64,000 bases of DNA from Leucocoprinus leucothites (lineage: Eukaryota > Basidiomycota > Agaricomycetes > Agaricales > Agaricaceae): contig JAACJO010000004.1 of assembly GCA_013368445.1 (NCBI GenBank), forward strand, positions 1,550,001 to 1,614,000, in the 5' to 3' direction. Shown one piece after another: positions 35,077 through 45,083 of this stretch. A program made the translations under genes and the position numbers. Below the pieces are notes generated by a model. The model did no database searches, had not been told where the DNA came from, and saw nothing but the letters and a program-made list of their open reading frames with translations. How positions within the stretch are numbered: position 1 is the stretch's first letter; each line of letters starts with the position of its first letter.

Positions 35077-35828
35077 CACCGCGATTCGGGTGCGTTTTTT
35101 GGTGTCGTCGCACAAATGAGCCTCGATTCTAAGATATTTTCCAGGTCGTACTGTGTAGTAGGCGGTGAGGTTTCGGGTTATTTATGTACCCTAATAATTG
35201 TTGTAATACTCGTGTACACTTCATGGCTGTGGCCGGAAATGTGTGGCCGAGAGGTTGTTATTGTTCAGTTGGCTGCTTCCCGAGGTGATCAGGCTGTTGT
35301 CGTGTACTGCGGGCTTCTTGTGAGCGAACCAGGTTTGATGCTGTTAATGAGAGTTCGCGGTTTCTGATGACACCTCGAGGCGCCATGGCACGCAGAGGGA
35401 GATAGAAGGGTGTCTTGGGTATATGAGCCCGGTGAGAAGGAGGTGTGATTGATTGCCAATTGTCTTCTGCAAGATGCTCATGCAGGCTTAATTGTGAGCT
35501 TGCCTGCACGTGAGCGGAGATGTCGCTAAAATAAGAACTCAGGGTCGTTCCCTCACCCCTTGGGGCCTTGTTCCACAAAAGTCATTCCGCTTCATCAACC
35601 AAGAACGCTCTTTACCGGATTAAAGGACTTGTTTGTCCTTTCCAGGGGTCACACTGCTGGACTTTGCCAATTGTGAGAGCGAAGTCTTCGCTGTCACCTC
35701 CTCCCACTCCATCTTCGCACCCGGCTGTCTACAATAGGAGGGTAGTTTGTTGTCCAGATTATCAACCCGTCGCCTAAAAGTGAGTATATATCCGTTCCTC
35801 GATCAGCTTCCCTCCTCACCCCTCTCTC
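35077..35828. other. Intergenic stretch between the arrestin-like paralogues
   Basis: About 750 bp containing the 3' end of the first copy and the leader of the second (TATA-like TATATC near 35784, then CT-rich). No gene seen. Confidence 0.5.
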
Positions 35829-37348
35829 ATGGACGCCTTGGCACCACCTAGCTACAGGAGATACTCTACTCAACTTGGGCCGGCCCCAGTATCTAATGAA
35901 CTCCCGCCATATACCCGGAGTCGTCGCTCCCTCGCTCAACCTGTGCAGGTGGCTCGCCGCGAACCAACGGAACATGTATACAAAATTAATGATGGAAAGG
36001 TCGTCCTCAAGATTAACAGCAGTGCAAAATCCTCCAAAGCTCTTCCCACCTTTTTTGAGAAGGAAAACATTACTGGGCAGCTGGAGATTGCGGCTGGTAA
36101 AGGAGATTCGATACAGTCAATCGTCATTATGGTGAGAGATTTCTCATTATCCATTGCTCGTTACTGATTAATTGGGTTGGCCTAGATCACTGGCCGGGTT
36201 TTGACAGGCTCGTCCTCCGACGACTGCTTTGTGTTTTTGAACCATGTTCTTCCCGTATGGTCGAAGTCTCAGGACGCCTCACGGATACCTTCAGACTCGG
36301 AAGGAACGATGGGAACCAAGCTACATGGGGATTGCATCTGGCCGCTGTCAATAGCTCTCCCTAGAACAGTCGAAGTACCCACTGGTTCGAGCGAGACCAG
36401 GTTCTGTCGACTCCCAGAAACCTTCCTAGAACGTCAAACCCAAGTGAGCGTTCAGTATGATTTTACTCTCCACATTTCGAGAGGAAAGCTCAGGGCAGAC
36501 AGCCAGTAAGCCAGAAGATCCTTCTCTGTATGTCTGGACTGACTGATGCTCTTGGTAGAATTAAGACCGCATTTGGATATGTCCCCAGCATACGGCCTGG
36601 ACCCCCTTCCTTACTCCGACAACTTGCGTATCAACAAGGCTGTCCCCTTCCCAACCCGGAAACTGATCCTGAAGGCTGGAAGGTTTTGCGATCAGTGACA
36701 TGTCGTGGTGTAATGTCTAAGTCTCGTCGGGTGGAAACTCGTTGCACGGTGAGTATTCTCGTACTCGTCAATCTGAAGCCAAAAGCTCATCTCGATCGTC
36801 AGCTCGCCATCGCACAGCCCCTTTCTTTCACGCGAGGAACTGTCATCCCTTGCTGCCTCACTGTCGAGGGGACAGACGCCGCAGTCCTTGATTCACTGTG
36901 CAGGCCCAGCACGATTGTCGCTACTCTCCGCCGTCGCGTTCGGTTTTACAACAAATCTACGTATGCACGGACTGACGTCGCGTGGAATGAGACCCTCGAA
37001 GATGTAGGAAATGCTTCCTGGTGGCCTTCGCGGACGATGCAAAGTAACACTTACACCCGTCAACTTGAAGGCGAGATTCAGTTACCAAAAGATCTCCGTC
37101 CTTCGTCCGATATGGGTCATTTCAGCATCTCGTATTCGGTGGCCCTAAGTCCTTTCGTGGTACCAGGTTTCCAACCTGATTCAGACGTCACACTTGTGTC
37201 TGAACCTGTGGAGATTGCAACAATGCGTGCTCGAGGTCCGAGAGCAACGCCTTTTGCTCCCCCTTCGTACGACAATTGTGCTGTTGATGGGCGACATGAG
37301 GACATCCGTTTCCAAGCTTCTGTCCACGGGCAGATCATGGTCGCATGA
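35829..37348 (+). CDS. Arrestin-like protein, second of a tandem pair
   Basis: Four exons (35829-36131, 36186-36505, 36559-36748, 36803-37348) give 452 residues. It aligns block by block with the upstream gene: PTFFEKENITGQLEI, IVIMITGRVLTGSSS, CIWPLSIALPRTVEV, QVSVQYDFTLHISRG and PPSLLRQLAYQQGCPLP. LAIAQPLSFTRGTVIPC and the PVEIATMRARGPRATPF tail follow. It starts directly with a Pro-Tyr segment (APPSYRR, LPPYTRS) and ends with APPSYDN, so it has at least three candidate PPxY-like sites. The splice positions around IKGQI/ITGRV and TAFGYVP match those of the first copy, which shows tandem duplication. The copies have since diverged strongly. Adaptor function for ubiquitin-mediated sorting is inferred from the fold. 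The last intron is 54 nt and stop-free, so retention would keep the frame. Confidence 0.8.
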
Positions 37349-38692
37349 CCACTAGTGACGACTATCCTTTTTGTTCTTTCCACATTCTGCTTTCGCTTCC
37401 CTCGTCACTTCCCACTTTCATGACCCTGCGATGAGGACCGCTTAGAGCTCCTTGGATTTTCAAGTATCTTTCCCAGATCATGAATTGTCATGTCATGATG
37501 ATTTTTATTTTGCCTTAACGTGGTAGCCCTTGATACTGGGCGGGAACTGCTAGGAGCCAGCTCCACCCTGCCAGTTCATGGCCTACTCATGCCCTGTTGA
37601 TCGGGCGTATGTCATGCCAAGCTGCATGATAATGACTCTGCCTCTATTTAACGATCATCCCTAGTTGGATAACGGATTTTTACGCTCTGAACACGTTGTA
37701 CCTTCTATTTCCCTTATACCCCCTATTCTGTTGTAGTAATACCCTTGTACTACTGTTGTGTTTGTTTGTTTTCGATTATCGTAGGACCTAAAGGAAGCCT
37801 GGGGCTTTGAGCTAATTAAAACTTACTGCGGAATACGAGTCAGAGCTCTGTGCTGTGCTGAGATCCATCTGACAAGGGGATAATGAAAACAAAAATCACA
37901 GAAACAATAACAAGGTGTATTTTGGGGGTACTGATGAAAAACTGACACGCTGACAGTCGCATGTGAGATGCCGACAATAGACCTTTATTGTCGAAACCTG
38001 TAAAGCAAACAGCCGTGGTAACCAGTTGGCGAACCTCCAAGGTGATAGCTTGAACGTTCCTGGCCCCCATACTCGGTGCCTAATCACCCACACCCGTGCA
38101 CTGATACTACAGAGTTCACAAGCTTTGAGCCCTCCTGCCGGTTGACCCATTTCCATCGACTAAGCCGCGGGGATCGCAAGAAAATTAGCTACGACGACGG
38201 AGCATATTGCCTACTGGATCAAGAGGCCAGCTGCCCAGACAGCGGCAAGACCATTTGACCGAGAAAAGTGCCACTCTGTGTGCTCTGGCTGCGAGCAGAG
38301 ATTTCAAGCGATCCCTGCACAGGTGACAAAAAGGTTGCCTACCTCTTCGCAAGTCTGACGTAGTCATTGAATGACTGATTTAGTTAGTATATGGGCATAC
38401 CTTGGACACAGGCTCCAGCCTTCCTAAACTGCAGCCGCTGAATATCGAATCTCAAAATCAAACGTGAGAGCACGTGGCTTCCGCTGTATTTGATACCTTC
38501 CTGATGATCAATGCCTTCGGATATCTCAGATTCCCAATGGATCAATAAGTGGTATATCATATCTATACCAACGTTCAACGTTCATCGTTTGTCCCTCTCT
38601 CCTGATGACTCGGACCATTGCCACCTGTGCCCTCTTTATGTCTTTTTCCACCCTCAACACTCCCGCCTCCACCAAAGCCGGCAGACTCAGCT
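37349..38692. other. Intergenic stretch between convergent genes
   Basis: 1.3 kb holding the 3' ends of the second arrestin-like gene and the sirtuin gene. Only short motif-free open frames. Confidence 0.5.
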
Positions 38693-39780
38693 TCAGAGGG
38701 TTTGACTAACAAGCTCGGGAAACACAGTAGGAAGAATAGTTTCGCAGGGGCCACAAAAGACAAAATCAGATCGCTCATCCGTTTCGCTGGGGTCCAGATT
38801 GAAAACCGCCACGGTTCCACCGTGTCGCTTGACACGATAAGCGTATGTAGAAGCTGGGCGTACCTACGAGAGTTGTAAGTTGACACTAGCACAGCAGGAA
38901 CGGGATAGTGAACTGACTGACAGTTGACGAAGTCCCGATTACGAGGATCATGTCCGCTTTATACACAATTGTATTGATAACGTCCAGGTGGTATGGTTTT
39001 TCATCGAACCACACTACTCCCGGTCTTGCTAAAGCACCACATGCAGAACAACGCGGGAGTTCCTCAACTGGAATTTCAATATCCTGAGAGCCTGCATCAT
39101 GATAGTCCTTGAAAGCTGCATCGGCTGCGCCTAGTGCTGGGCAAAGCGGATTGGAGCGGTCTTCAACACAGTGATCGCATTCAGTACATTTGACGTCGAA
39201 GATTCTTCCATGCATTTCGTAAATAGAGTTTGGGGAAACGTATTCTCGCTTGGGTTGGTCAGAGTTGTCTCCAGACTCCAGAGCTAGACGGTTTGAGAGG
39301 GCTTCTAACATATCAGGGGACAGTCTATCGATATTCTGAGTAACGAGGTGAAATGTCTTTGCCGAAGGTGCGACTTTCTTGAGGTATTTGGGAACAGACA
39401 TCTTGGCGAGAATTTCGTGAGCATGATTTGGCTTGGCAGCCAGGACCCTATTAGGCAGACGAATTTGAAAAGTTGAAGGCCGCGCGGACTCAAAACAACC
39501 TTTACTCACTTAGTCCTTCGGTAATGATAAAACTGCCACACCAGGGACGGATTTTTAGCGAATGCTTCTGGAGTGGCGAGTTCTGTGGGATCCAGAGAAC
39601 GCCACATACCACCGCCATCGCGAAAAGTAGGAATGCCTTGTAAATATTGGTTCATGAGGTGATTTAGCTGAGACAAATTCTCGGCAGACCTGAGGCGGCC
39701 GATAATCCAGCGCCCGCTACAACCATAATGTGTTTAGCGTCCTTGAATTTTTCTCGGAAGGCACTCGTGAGGTCGGTCAT
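38693..39780 (-). CDS. SIRT5-type NAD-dependent protein deacylase (class III sirtuin)
   Basis: Four exons (39690-39780, 39510-39636, 38922-39447, 38693-38863) give 304 residues. NAD-binding motif [14 protein letters not shown] starts at 23. WQFYHYRR carries the Tyr67-x-x-Arg70 pair that in SIRT5 binds the acidic acyl group of succinyl-, malonyl- or glutaryl-lysine. [11 protein letters not shown] and the catalytic His in YEMHGRIFD follow. Zinc cysteines are in CTECD and [25 protein letters not shown] and [11 protein letters not shown] complete the fold. The protein should remove acidic acyl groups from lysines rather than simple acetyl groups. Mitochondrial location is usual for the class, but I see no obvious presequence at the chosen start [12 protein letters not shown]. 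The third intron starts GTCAGT and the downstream exon begins at GTACGCCC, restoring TVRPASTYA. The last exon is short and well kept. Confidence 0.9.
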
Positions 39781-40407
39781 AATTGTCTGATTGCAAGGTA
39801 ATCTGAAGCGTTGTGCCAGGTACAGTGTGCTCGAGATTCAGCAGTCTCGGGCCCACGATATCCAAACAGGGCTTCAGCTGAAGCGAGGGGGGAAGGTGAG
39901 TAGCAAGTGTAAAGAAGGATGGGCCCCTGTCTAAATCTGATGTTGTTGAAGGGAGTGCACGGGGTCCTTGCACCTTGCGCAAGAACATATTATAGTGGTC
40001 AAACTGATGTTCGCCAGTGCGCCAGCATTTGATACCCGACGCCGTGCACTTAGACATGCTGATAAATGCCACCCTTCGCTCGCTCGAGGTCCTACCGATA
40101 TAGGGGGAGGTCAGAAGGATCATGGGATGTCAAGCCGCAAATTGTGACCCAGGGGATTGTCTTAAGACGCCGATTAATTGTTTTTGGGGCCCCGACAGTG
40201 GACACCCAGCAAAGGGCAGGACCCCAGAACTCAAAGCAGGCTTGATGAGCGAGGTTCACCAGCGCCGCATCAGCTACCTCTTGAGATACATGCGACATTA
40301 GCTTTAGTTCTCAAGCTCAGATCTTCCCTTCAAAAAATCGAATTCTCGTTATCATGGTTCACCGATAAACTAGCGTCAAAACATTTTCGGACAGGAAACT
40401 CTATCAT
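39781..40407. other. Intergenic stretch with two open frames of unclear status
   Basis: Between the sirtuin start and the end of the F-box gene. Minus-strand open frames at 40092-40298 and 39734-40123 look moderately protein-like, but have no recognisable family, and the second overlaps the sirtuin exon in another frame. I do not call a gene. Confidence 0.4.
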
Positions 40408-41979
40408 TCAACATGAAAATGTACAATCACATTTAACTGATTGTAAGGTGGGAAATGTTCTCTTGATAGTCCGTACCATAGTTCTACTATTTGACAGAAC
40501 ATGTTGCCCAGTGGACCTCGGGTTGATCTCCACCTCGTCGACAACGAACACATGTCTAATCAGATAAATGAACGCATCTGCGAGTATTGTGGCGTCTATC
40601 TCCGAACACGACGTCGGTCGTGGGCTCAGAATGAGCACCAGTTTCCCAACTTTCAGCTTGGGCAATTTGCCTGGCCCGAAGATATCTAGATCCTTCTGGT
40701 GGGATACATTCCTAGCATACGTCCACCAATTTGCGTCAAGCACGAGGGACCCAGCTTGGGTCATTGTATTTCCTCTCAGTTCGCGTATGGTCCTCCCGAG
40801 ATATAGTAAATGAATCCGGTGGCCGTATGCGTTGAGGTGTATGTGCCTCAAGGTTGGGGGCAGCTTGTGCGGTTTTCTGAGAAGCCATGCAGTGATATGT
40901 ACAGGACATCTGATGCAGTTGAGAGCCGGAAGGTGGATGTGGTGGGGTATCAAGGGGATGTCTACTGAGTTGCTGAGATCGGTGGATTCAATTGTGGGAT
41001 AGGCTGCATTTACAATATAAATGCTAGCCAAGTTCTGATGGCGAAATAGGAACCAGGCAAGGTATGAATAGGGGATCAGCCATGTCCGGGTAGTGAGAAC
41101 AAATTGCTTGAGATTTGGCAAGTGGATTTCGTTCCAAAGACTCGATAGGAGCGCCTTGAGCTTCGTGTTGCTCCGTGTCAGTCCTTCAGTGTTTAGTTCA
41201 AGCCGTTGGATTGAGTTTGCACTTCGTTCGAGTAGGTTGAGGTTGAAAGCGATGCCATTTGGCCCAAGAAATGGCAATCCGCAAAGTGTGCAGTCCTTCA
41301 ATTCCAGCCCTTGGGTGTTCGTCGACGTTGGGTTGAGATTTGAAGATCCCAAGGACAAGGCAAGTGATTTCGCCCATCGCCATGGCGCGCCAACCATCGA
41401 GTGCTTTAGGAGTGCGGCTCGAATTTGTGACGAAGATAATCTGGAAGGCAGAAGAGGGTTGGAGCTTGGGATACCGATGAGAAATTTTTCGCATTCTTTC
41501 GAGACCACGACGTCCATTAACTCCTGCAACTCCAATATCAGAGAATCGCCTGAGCGATTGTTGACTCTCCAGATTTCATCACGAACGTATTTTTCTTTGG
41601 AGTCGGGTGGGCGCTGGATTTTGACCCATAGACAGCAAACTTTGAGGGCCCGAAGGCGCTGGAAACGTAACCTGAGGAAATGAAGCTGGCGGCGAGCTGC
41701 ATCCGGAGAGTCCAAGATACAGAACTCGAATCTGGTTATCTGCTCAAGCCCAATGGCCATGCGCAATCCGTGATACAGTAATTGTGGAGAATACTGGAAA
41801 GGAGGAGGAAACTTTTCCAGTTGTGTGCCCCCTTTCGTTGCACCGAAAAAGACTTGGAGGGCAAGTCGATTTATGTATCGATCAAGTTCTCCCAAGGTGA
41901 GGAGACTTCCTGGGTCCAACTCGCTGAATATCTTATAAATGACTTCGGCGGGAAGGTCGGAAAGTGTTACGGCTGACAT
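40408..41979 (-). CDS. F-box-like protein
   Basis: A single uninterrupted exon of 523 residues. The start MSAVTLSDLPAEVIYKIFSE is a classic F-box opening (LPxE then IF), continuing through LDPGSLLTLGELDRYINRL, the helices that bind Skp1. The rest has Leu-rich repeats of the irregular kind seen in basidiomycete F-box proteins (LELNTEGLTRSNTKLKALL, PTLRHIHLNAYGHRIHLLYL). A likely role is substrate selection in an SCF ubiquitin ligase; the target cannot be guessed. Agaricomycetes carry large, fast-changing families of such genes. The lack of introns is notable in this intron-rich window and fits a young or retro-copied family member, though no poly-A tract or target-site duplication is seen. Confidence 0.8.
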   Translation of the reverse strand: MSAVTLSDLPAEVIYKIFSELDPGSLLTLGELDRYINRLALQVFFGATKGGTQLEKFPPPFQYSPQLLYHGLRMAIGLEQITRFEFCILDSPDAARRQLHFLRLRFQRLRALKVCCLWVKIQRPPDSKEKYVRDEIWRVNNRSGDSLILELQELMDVVVSKECEKFLIGIPSSNPLLPSRLSSSQIRAALLKHSMVGAPWRWAKSLALSLGSSNLNPTSTNTQGLELKDCTLCGLPFLGPNGIAFNLNLLERSANSIQRLELNTEGLTRSNTKLKALLSSLWNEIHLPNLKQFVLTTRTWLIPYSYLAWFLFRHQNLASIYIVNAAYPTIESTDLSNSVDIPLIPHHIHLPALNCIRCPVHITAWLLRKPHKLPPTLRHIHLNAYGHRIHLLYLGRTIRELRGNTMTQAGSLVLDANWWTYARNVSHQKDLDIFGPGKLPKLKVGKLVLILSPRPTSCSEIDATILADAFIYLIRHVFVVDEVEINPRSTGQHVLSNSRTMVRTIKRTFPTLQSVKCDCTFSC

Positions 41980-42365
41980 GACCTGAAAGTGGGTCCGGGG
42001 TAGAATGAGCTGCTGAGATAGAAATTGTTTTCTGATACAAACCTGGTATTTTGAGTTAGTAGGTGATGGGGCGTGATGGAGTTGGGAAGGAAGTCGTCTA
42101 CACGATAGGAGTCCTGGCTAAGGCGAAGTGGTGAATGATGAGACTCGGTTACTCAGGGGCTTATGGGTGGAACACAAGCAGGCCCAACCCGTTCGTCGGG
42201 AGCAGTGATCGAGAGGGCAGGATATCTCAGATCAGTTAACTGTTAGGGTGCCACTACTGAGTATTCAATCGGGAGCCGAGAGCGCAGACGGTAAAAAGCT
42301 TGCATCTATTATCATTTCGCTTGTCGTACAAGTCTACGTACATAGTACCAAAGGGCAACAGTGAA
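41980..42365. other. Intergenic stretch
   Basis: Upstream of the F-box gene and downstream of the methyltransferase gene, which are both on the minus strand. Nothing recognisable. Confidence 0.5.
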
Positions 42366-43462
42366 TTAAGTCGCAGAGGTGAAGACCATGAGTAACAAGG
42401 ACTCAAAAGTATCGTCACCCTTTCTATCATCATTATCCCAGGCGCCGCGACCAGTAATGAGCGCCTGGTCGTCCTCTGGCACTCGCCAATTGAGTGACTC
42501 GACACGTCGACGAGCCGTGAAGACAAACAAGATATCATCAGCGGCTTCGCCGAGACGTCGCCAGTCTTCAGTTTCTCCGTCGTCCAAATCGGCTACATCT
42601 GAATTGACTTTGACCAGAATAGGAGCAAAGTCGAACCAAAGCCCAAAAACAGACCAGAAAGGAGTTTCTTTGACAAGGCTGCGGACTTTGTGAGATATGA
42701 CAATAACTGGTTGAGGTGAGTCGCGAACAAATAAGGAGGACGTGAGTTGAATCAAGGAGCGGAGTAAAGGAGCAAATAGTTCAGGGAAATAGACCTGAAA
42801 AAGGAGAATGGGTTAATACAAATCATTGGAAAGAGACATTATGACGGGTTAGATCCCACCAGATCGCTGCAGATAATGTGCGTCAGGGTTCTCCCATGCG
42901 ATCCGGAGAAAAATTCAGAGGCAAGTTCTCGACCTGCTTTACCATCTCCCCAAGCGAGAGGCCTCACGTGTGCAGAACGGCTCATGGACATGTTAAGGCT
43001 CCTTTCAAGGAGGGGACACACCTGTCTCAAAGAGATCAACAAGAGAAATTGTTTGAATAAGACATGTAAGTACCTCTGGTAGATCTGTCGCAATAACCAA
43101 ATCCTCGCGCTGATTGATGACGCCTGCAATCGCAGCAGCAACAATACCAATTCCGGATCCCAGCTCGATTATGGTGCGTGGTGATTTTGTTGTGTCGAGA
43201 AAAGGGGGGTTAAAAGAAAAATTCGGTGGGGATTGGATGTAGAGTAATGTCGCGTATGCAGCTTCCCTGGGAATTTGAGGAATTGTTGAGGCCATTGTCA
43301 GACGATGCACGGCACAAAATGGTACCAGACGCGGCCCGCAATCCCATAAGCCTGGATCGCTTCTCGCTGTGAATTTTCCGCAAAGACATCGGCAAGCTTG
43401 AAGAAAGGATGAGTGGAAGGGACGATGTCGAGGTTATGCGGAAAATTGGTGTTTCGGGACAT
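42366..43462 (-). CDS. METTL21-type protein lysine methyltransferase
   Basis: Four exons (43326-43462, 43074-43266, 42860-43021, 42366-42794) give 306 residues. The order is that of the seven-beta-strand methyltransferases of the METTL21/EFM group. GIAGRVWEAAYATLL comes first, then the SAM-binding motif I (IIELGSGIGIVAAAIAG). The acidic post-I motif IATDLPEVCPLLERSLN follows, then the DxxY-type motif SDLVYFPELFAPLL. VIVISHKVRSLVKETPFW comes after it. These enzymes methylate lysines on translation factors, chaperones or related proteins; which target applies here cannot be told. The start MSRNTNFPHNLDIV at 43462 is the first Met, although the frame stays open to about 43505. It is head-to-head with the peroxisomal carrier gene, about 126 bp apart. 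Confidence 0.85.
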
Positions 43463-43588
43463 GGGATTGTAGTGTAAAAGGTCGGCAATCACATGATAAG
43501 GACGGAGCCTGAGGCTGACCGGTCAAGTAGCCGCTCATCCGGTCATATATCTACCTTTCTTCTCCCTCTTTCTCCTTCACTTTTCCCA

Positions 43589-44896
43589 ATGCCCGTTCAG
43601 TCGAAGCCGGTACTCAGTCCATTTGGTGCAGCGCTGGCTGGCGCTCTTGGAGGTTGTTTTAGCACCGCGTGGGTCGTTCTACTCAACCACCGACGTCATG
43701 TGTGTACTCACCAGTATTATCTCAGTGTTGTGTATCCCCTAGATGTGTATGTTGTTTTCTCTTGGTGCAAAAGGATAGTCTCTCATATTATGACAGTGCA
43801 AAGACAAGAATACAGGCTCTTCCATCGGAAGGGAAGGAAAAAAGAAAGGATGAGCTTTCAATGCTTTCAGTGATCCTCAGAATATACGGGAAGGAGGGGA
43901 TTGCTGGCCTGTTTCGTGGATTCGGTGCAACCATGCTGAATACCTTCTCTATGCGTACGCTTCCGCTTGCAACAATCTCCGAAGTACTACTACCTCAATC
44001 TCTTGAACAGAATACGCCTATTTCTTCTTTTACTCTTTCGTAAGGGGAGCTTATATTAAGCGTCTAACAAGCAAATTACCGCCGGGGTCCAAATTACCAC
44101 CTCTTTCAACGGCTGCAGAGCTGATACTGGGTGCTGTTGCGGGAGCACTTGCACAAATATTTACTATTCCCGTCGCTGTGATTGCCACACGACAGCAAGT
44201 GGGTCGCATAGAAAAAGAGGACAACCACTCCCCTCCGAAAGCTAGTGTCAAAGACGACGATTCTTTCCTTACCGTTGCCCGGGAAATCATCGAGGAAGAA
44301 GGTGTGACCGGACTTTGGCTAGGTATTAAGCCGGGCCTAGTTCTCACTGTCAACCCTGCTATCACATACGGTGTTTTTGAGCGGGTGAAGAGTCTGGTAC
44401 TCCTTTCCCGAAACTCGGGTTCAACCAAGATGTCTCCTGGTCTCAGTTTCCTTGTTGGTGCTCTGAGTAAGACCCTCGCCACCGTCGTAGGTCACCATTC
44501 CATCCGAAAAAAGCACGATTTTGACTTTTACAGGTGACATACCCTTACATCATGGCCAAAGTCCGCATCCAAGCCCGTAGTGCAGATGCTGACAAGAAAG
44601 ATGAATTACCCCCACTAGTTCATACACCGCACCATCCTCACAGCAAGCACATTGGAGCAGTTGGAATTCTAAAACGAGTTTGGAAGAGAGAAGGTTTCCT
44701 CGGCTGGTACCAGGTTTGTTGCGTCTCTATTTCTTCTCTCTTGAGTTCTCATATATCTGGAAACCAGGGAATGCAAGCACAGATAATCAAAGCAGTTCTA
44801 TCTCAAGGTGTACTTTTCATGTCCAAGGAGCAATTCGAACATTGGGCACTACTAATCATGGTTTTCACTGCAAGAATTTCTGCCAAACGATCATGA
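43589..44896 (+). CDS. ANT1: Peroxisomal adenine nucleotide carrier (mitochondrial carrier family)
   Basis: Six exons (43589-43668, 43726-43746, 43797-43954, 44011-44486, 44534-44713, 44768-44896) give 347 residues. Three carrier repeats are seen. The first has YPLDVAKTRIQA, built across a 21-nt micro-exon. The second has the degenerate IPVAVIATRQQ, and the third YPYIMAKVRIQA. NTFSMQYAYFFFYSFVRG and NPAITYGVFERVK match the Pmp47/Ant1 group, which imports ATP into peroxisomes in exchange for AMP to support fatty-acid activation. The second repeat lacks the acidic and basic residues of the usual PxDxxK motif, which is normal for this group. The last half-repeat ends GMQAQIIKAVLSQGVLFMSKEQ. There is no frame damage. 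It is divergent from the methyltransferase gene. Confidence 0.9.
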
Positions 44897-45083
44897 CATT
44901 GATATTTAAACCTGTACCCATCGTAGATAGCTAACTTTACTTCCTGCATAGTAATTCTTTTGCCACTTACAATGTTATTTTGCGTGCAAGCTTACAGCCT
45001 CGACTTCACTGTCACTGAGATTGACCACGTGATATATCAATATTGTCATTAGCGCGTACGCGCTGTTCTTTCCACCCTTCATC
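44897..45083. promoter_or_regulatory. Short upstream region of ARP10
   Basis: Only 187 bp separate the carrier stop from the ARP10 start. No TATA box seen. Confidence 0.35.

Noticed and set aside
39734..40298. Minus-strand open frames before the sirtuin gene
   Set aside because: They look mildly protein-like but overlap the sirtuin's first exon in another frame and match no family I know.
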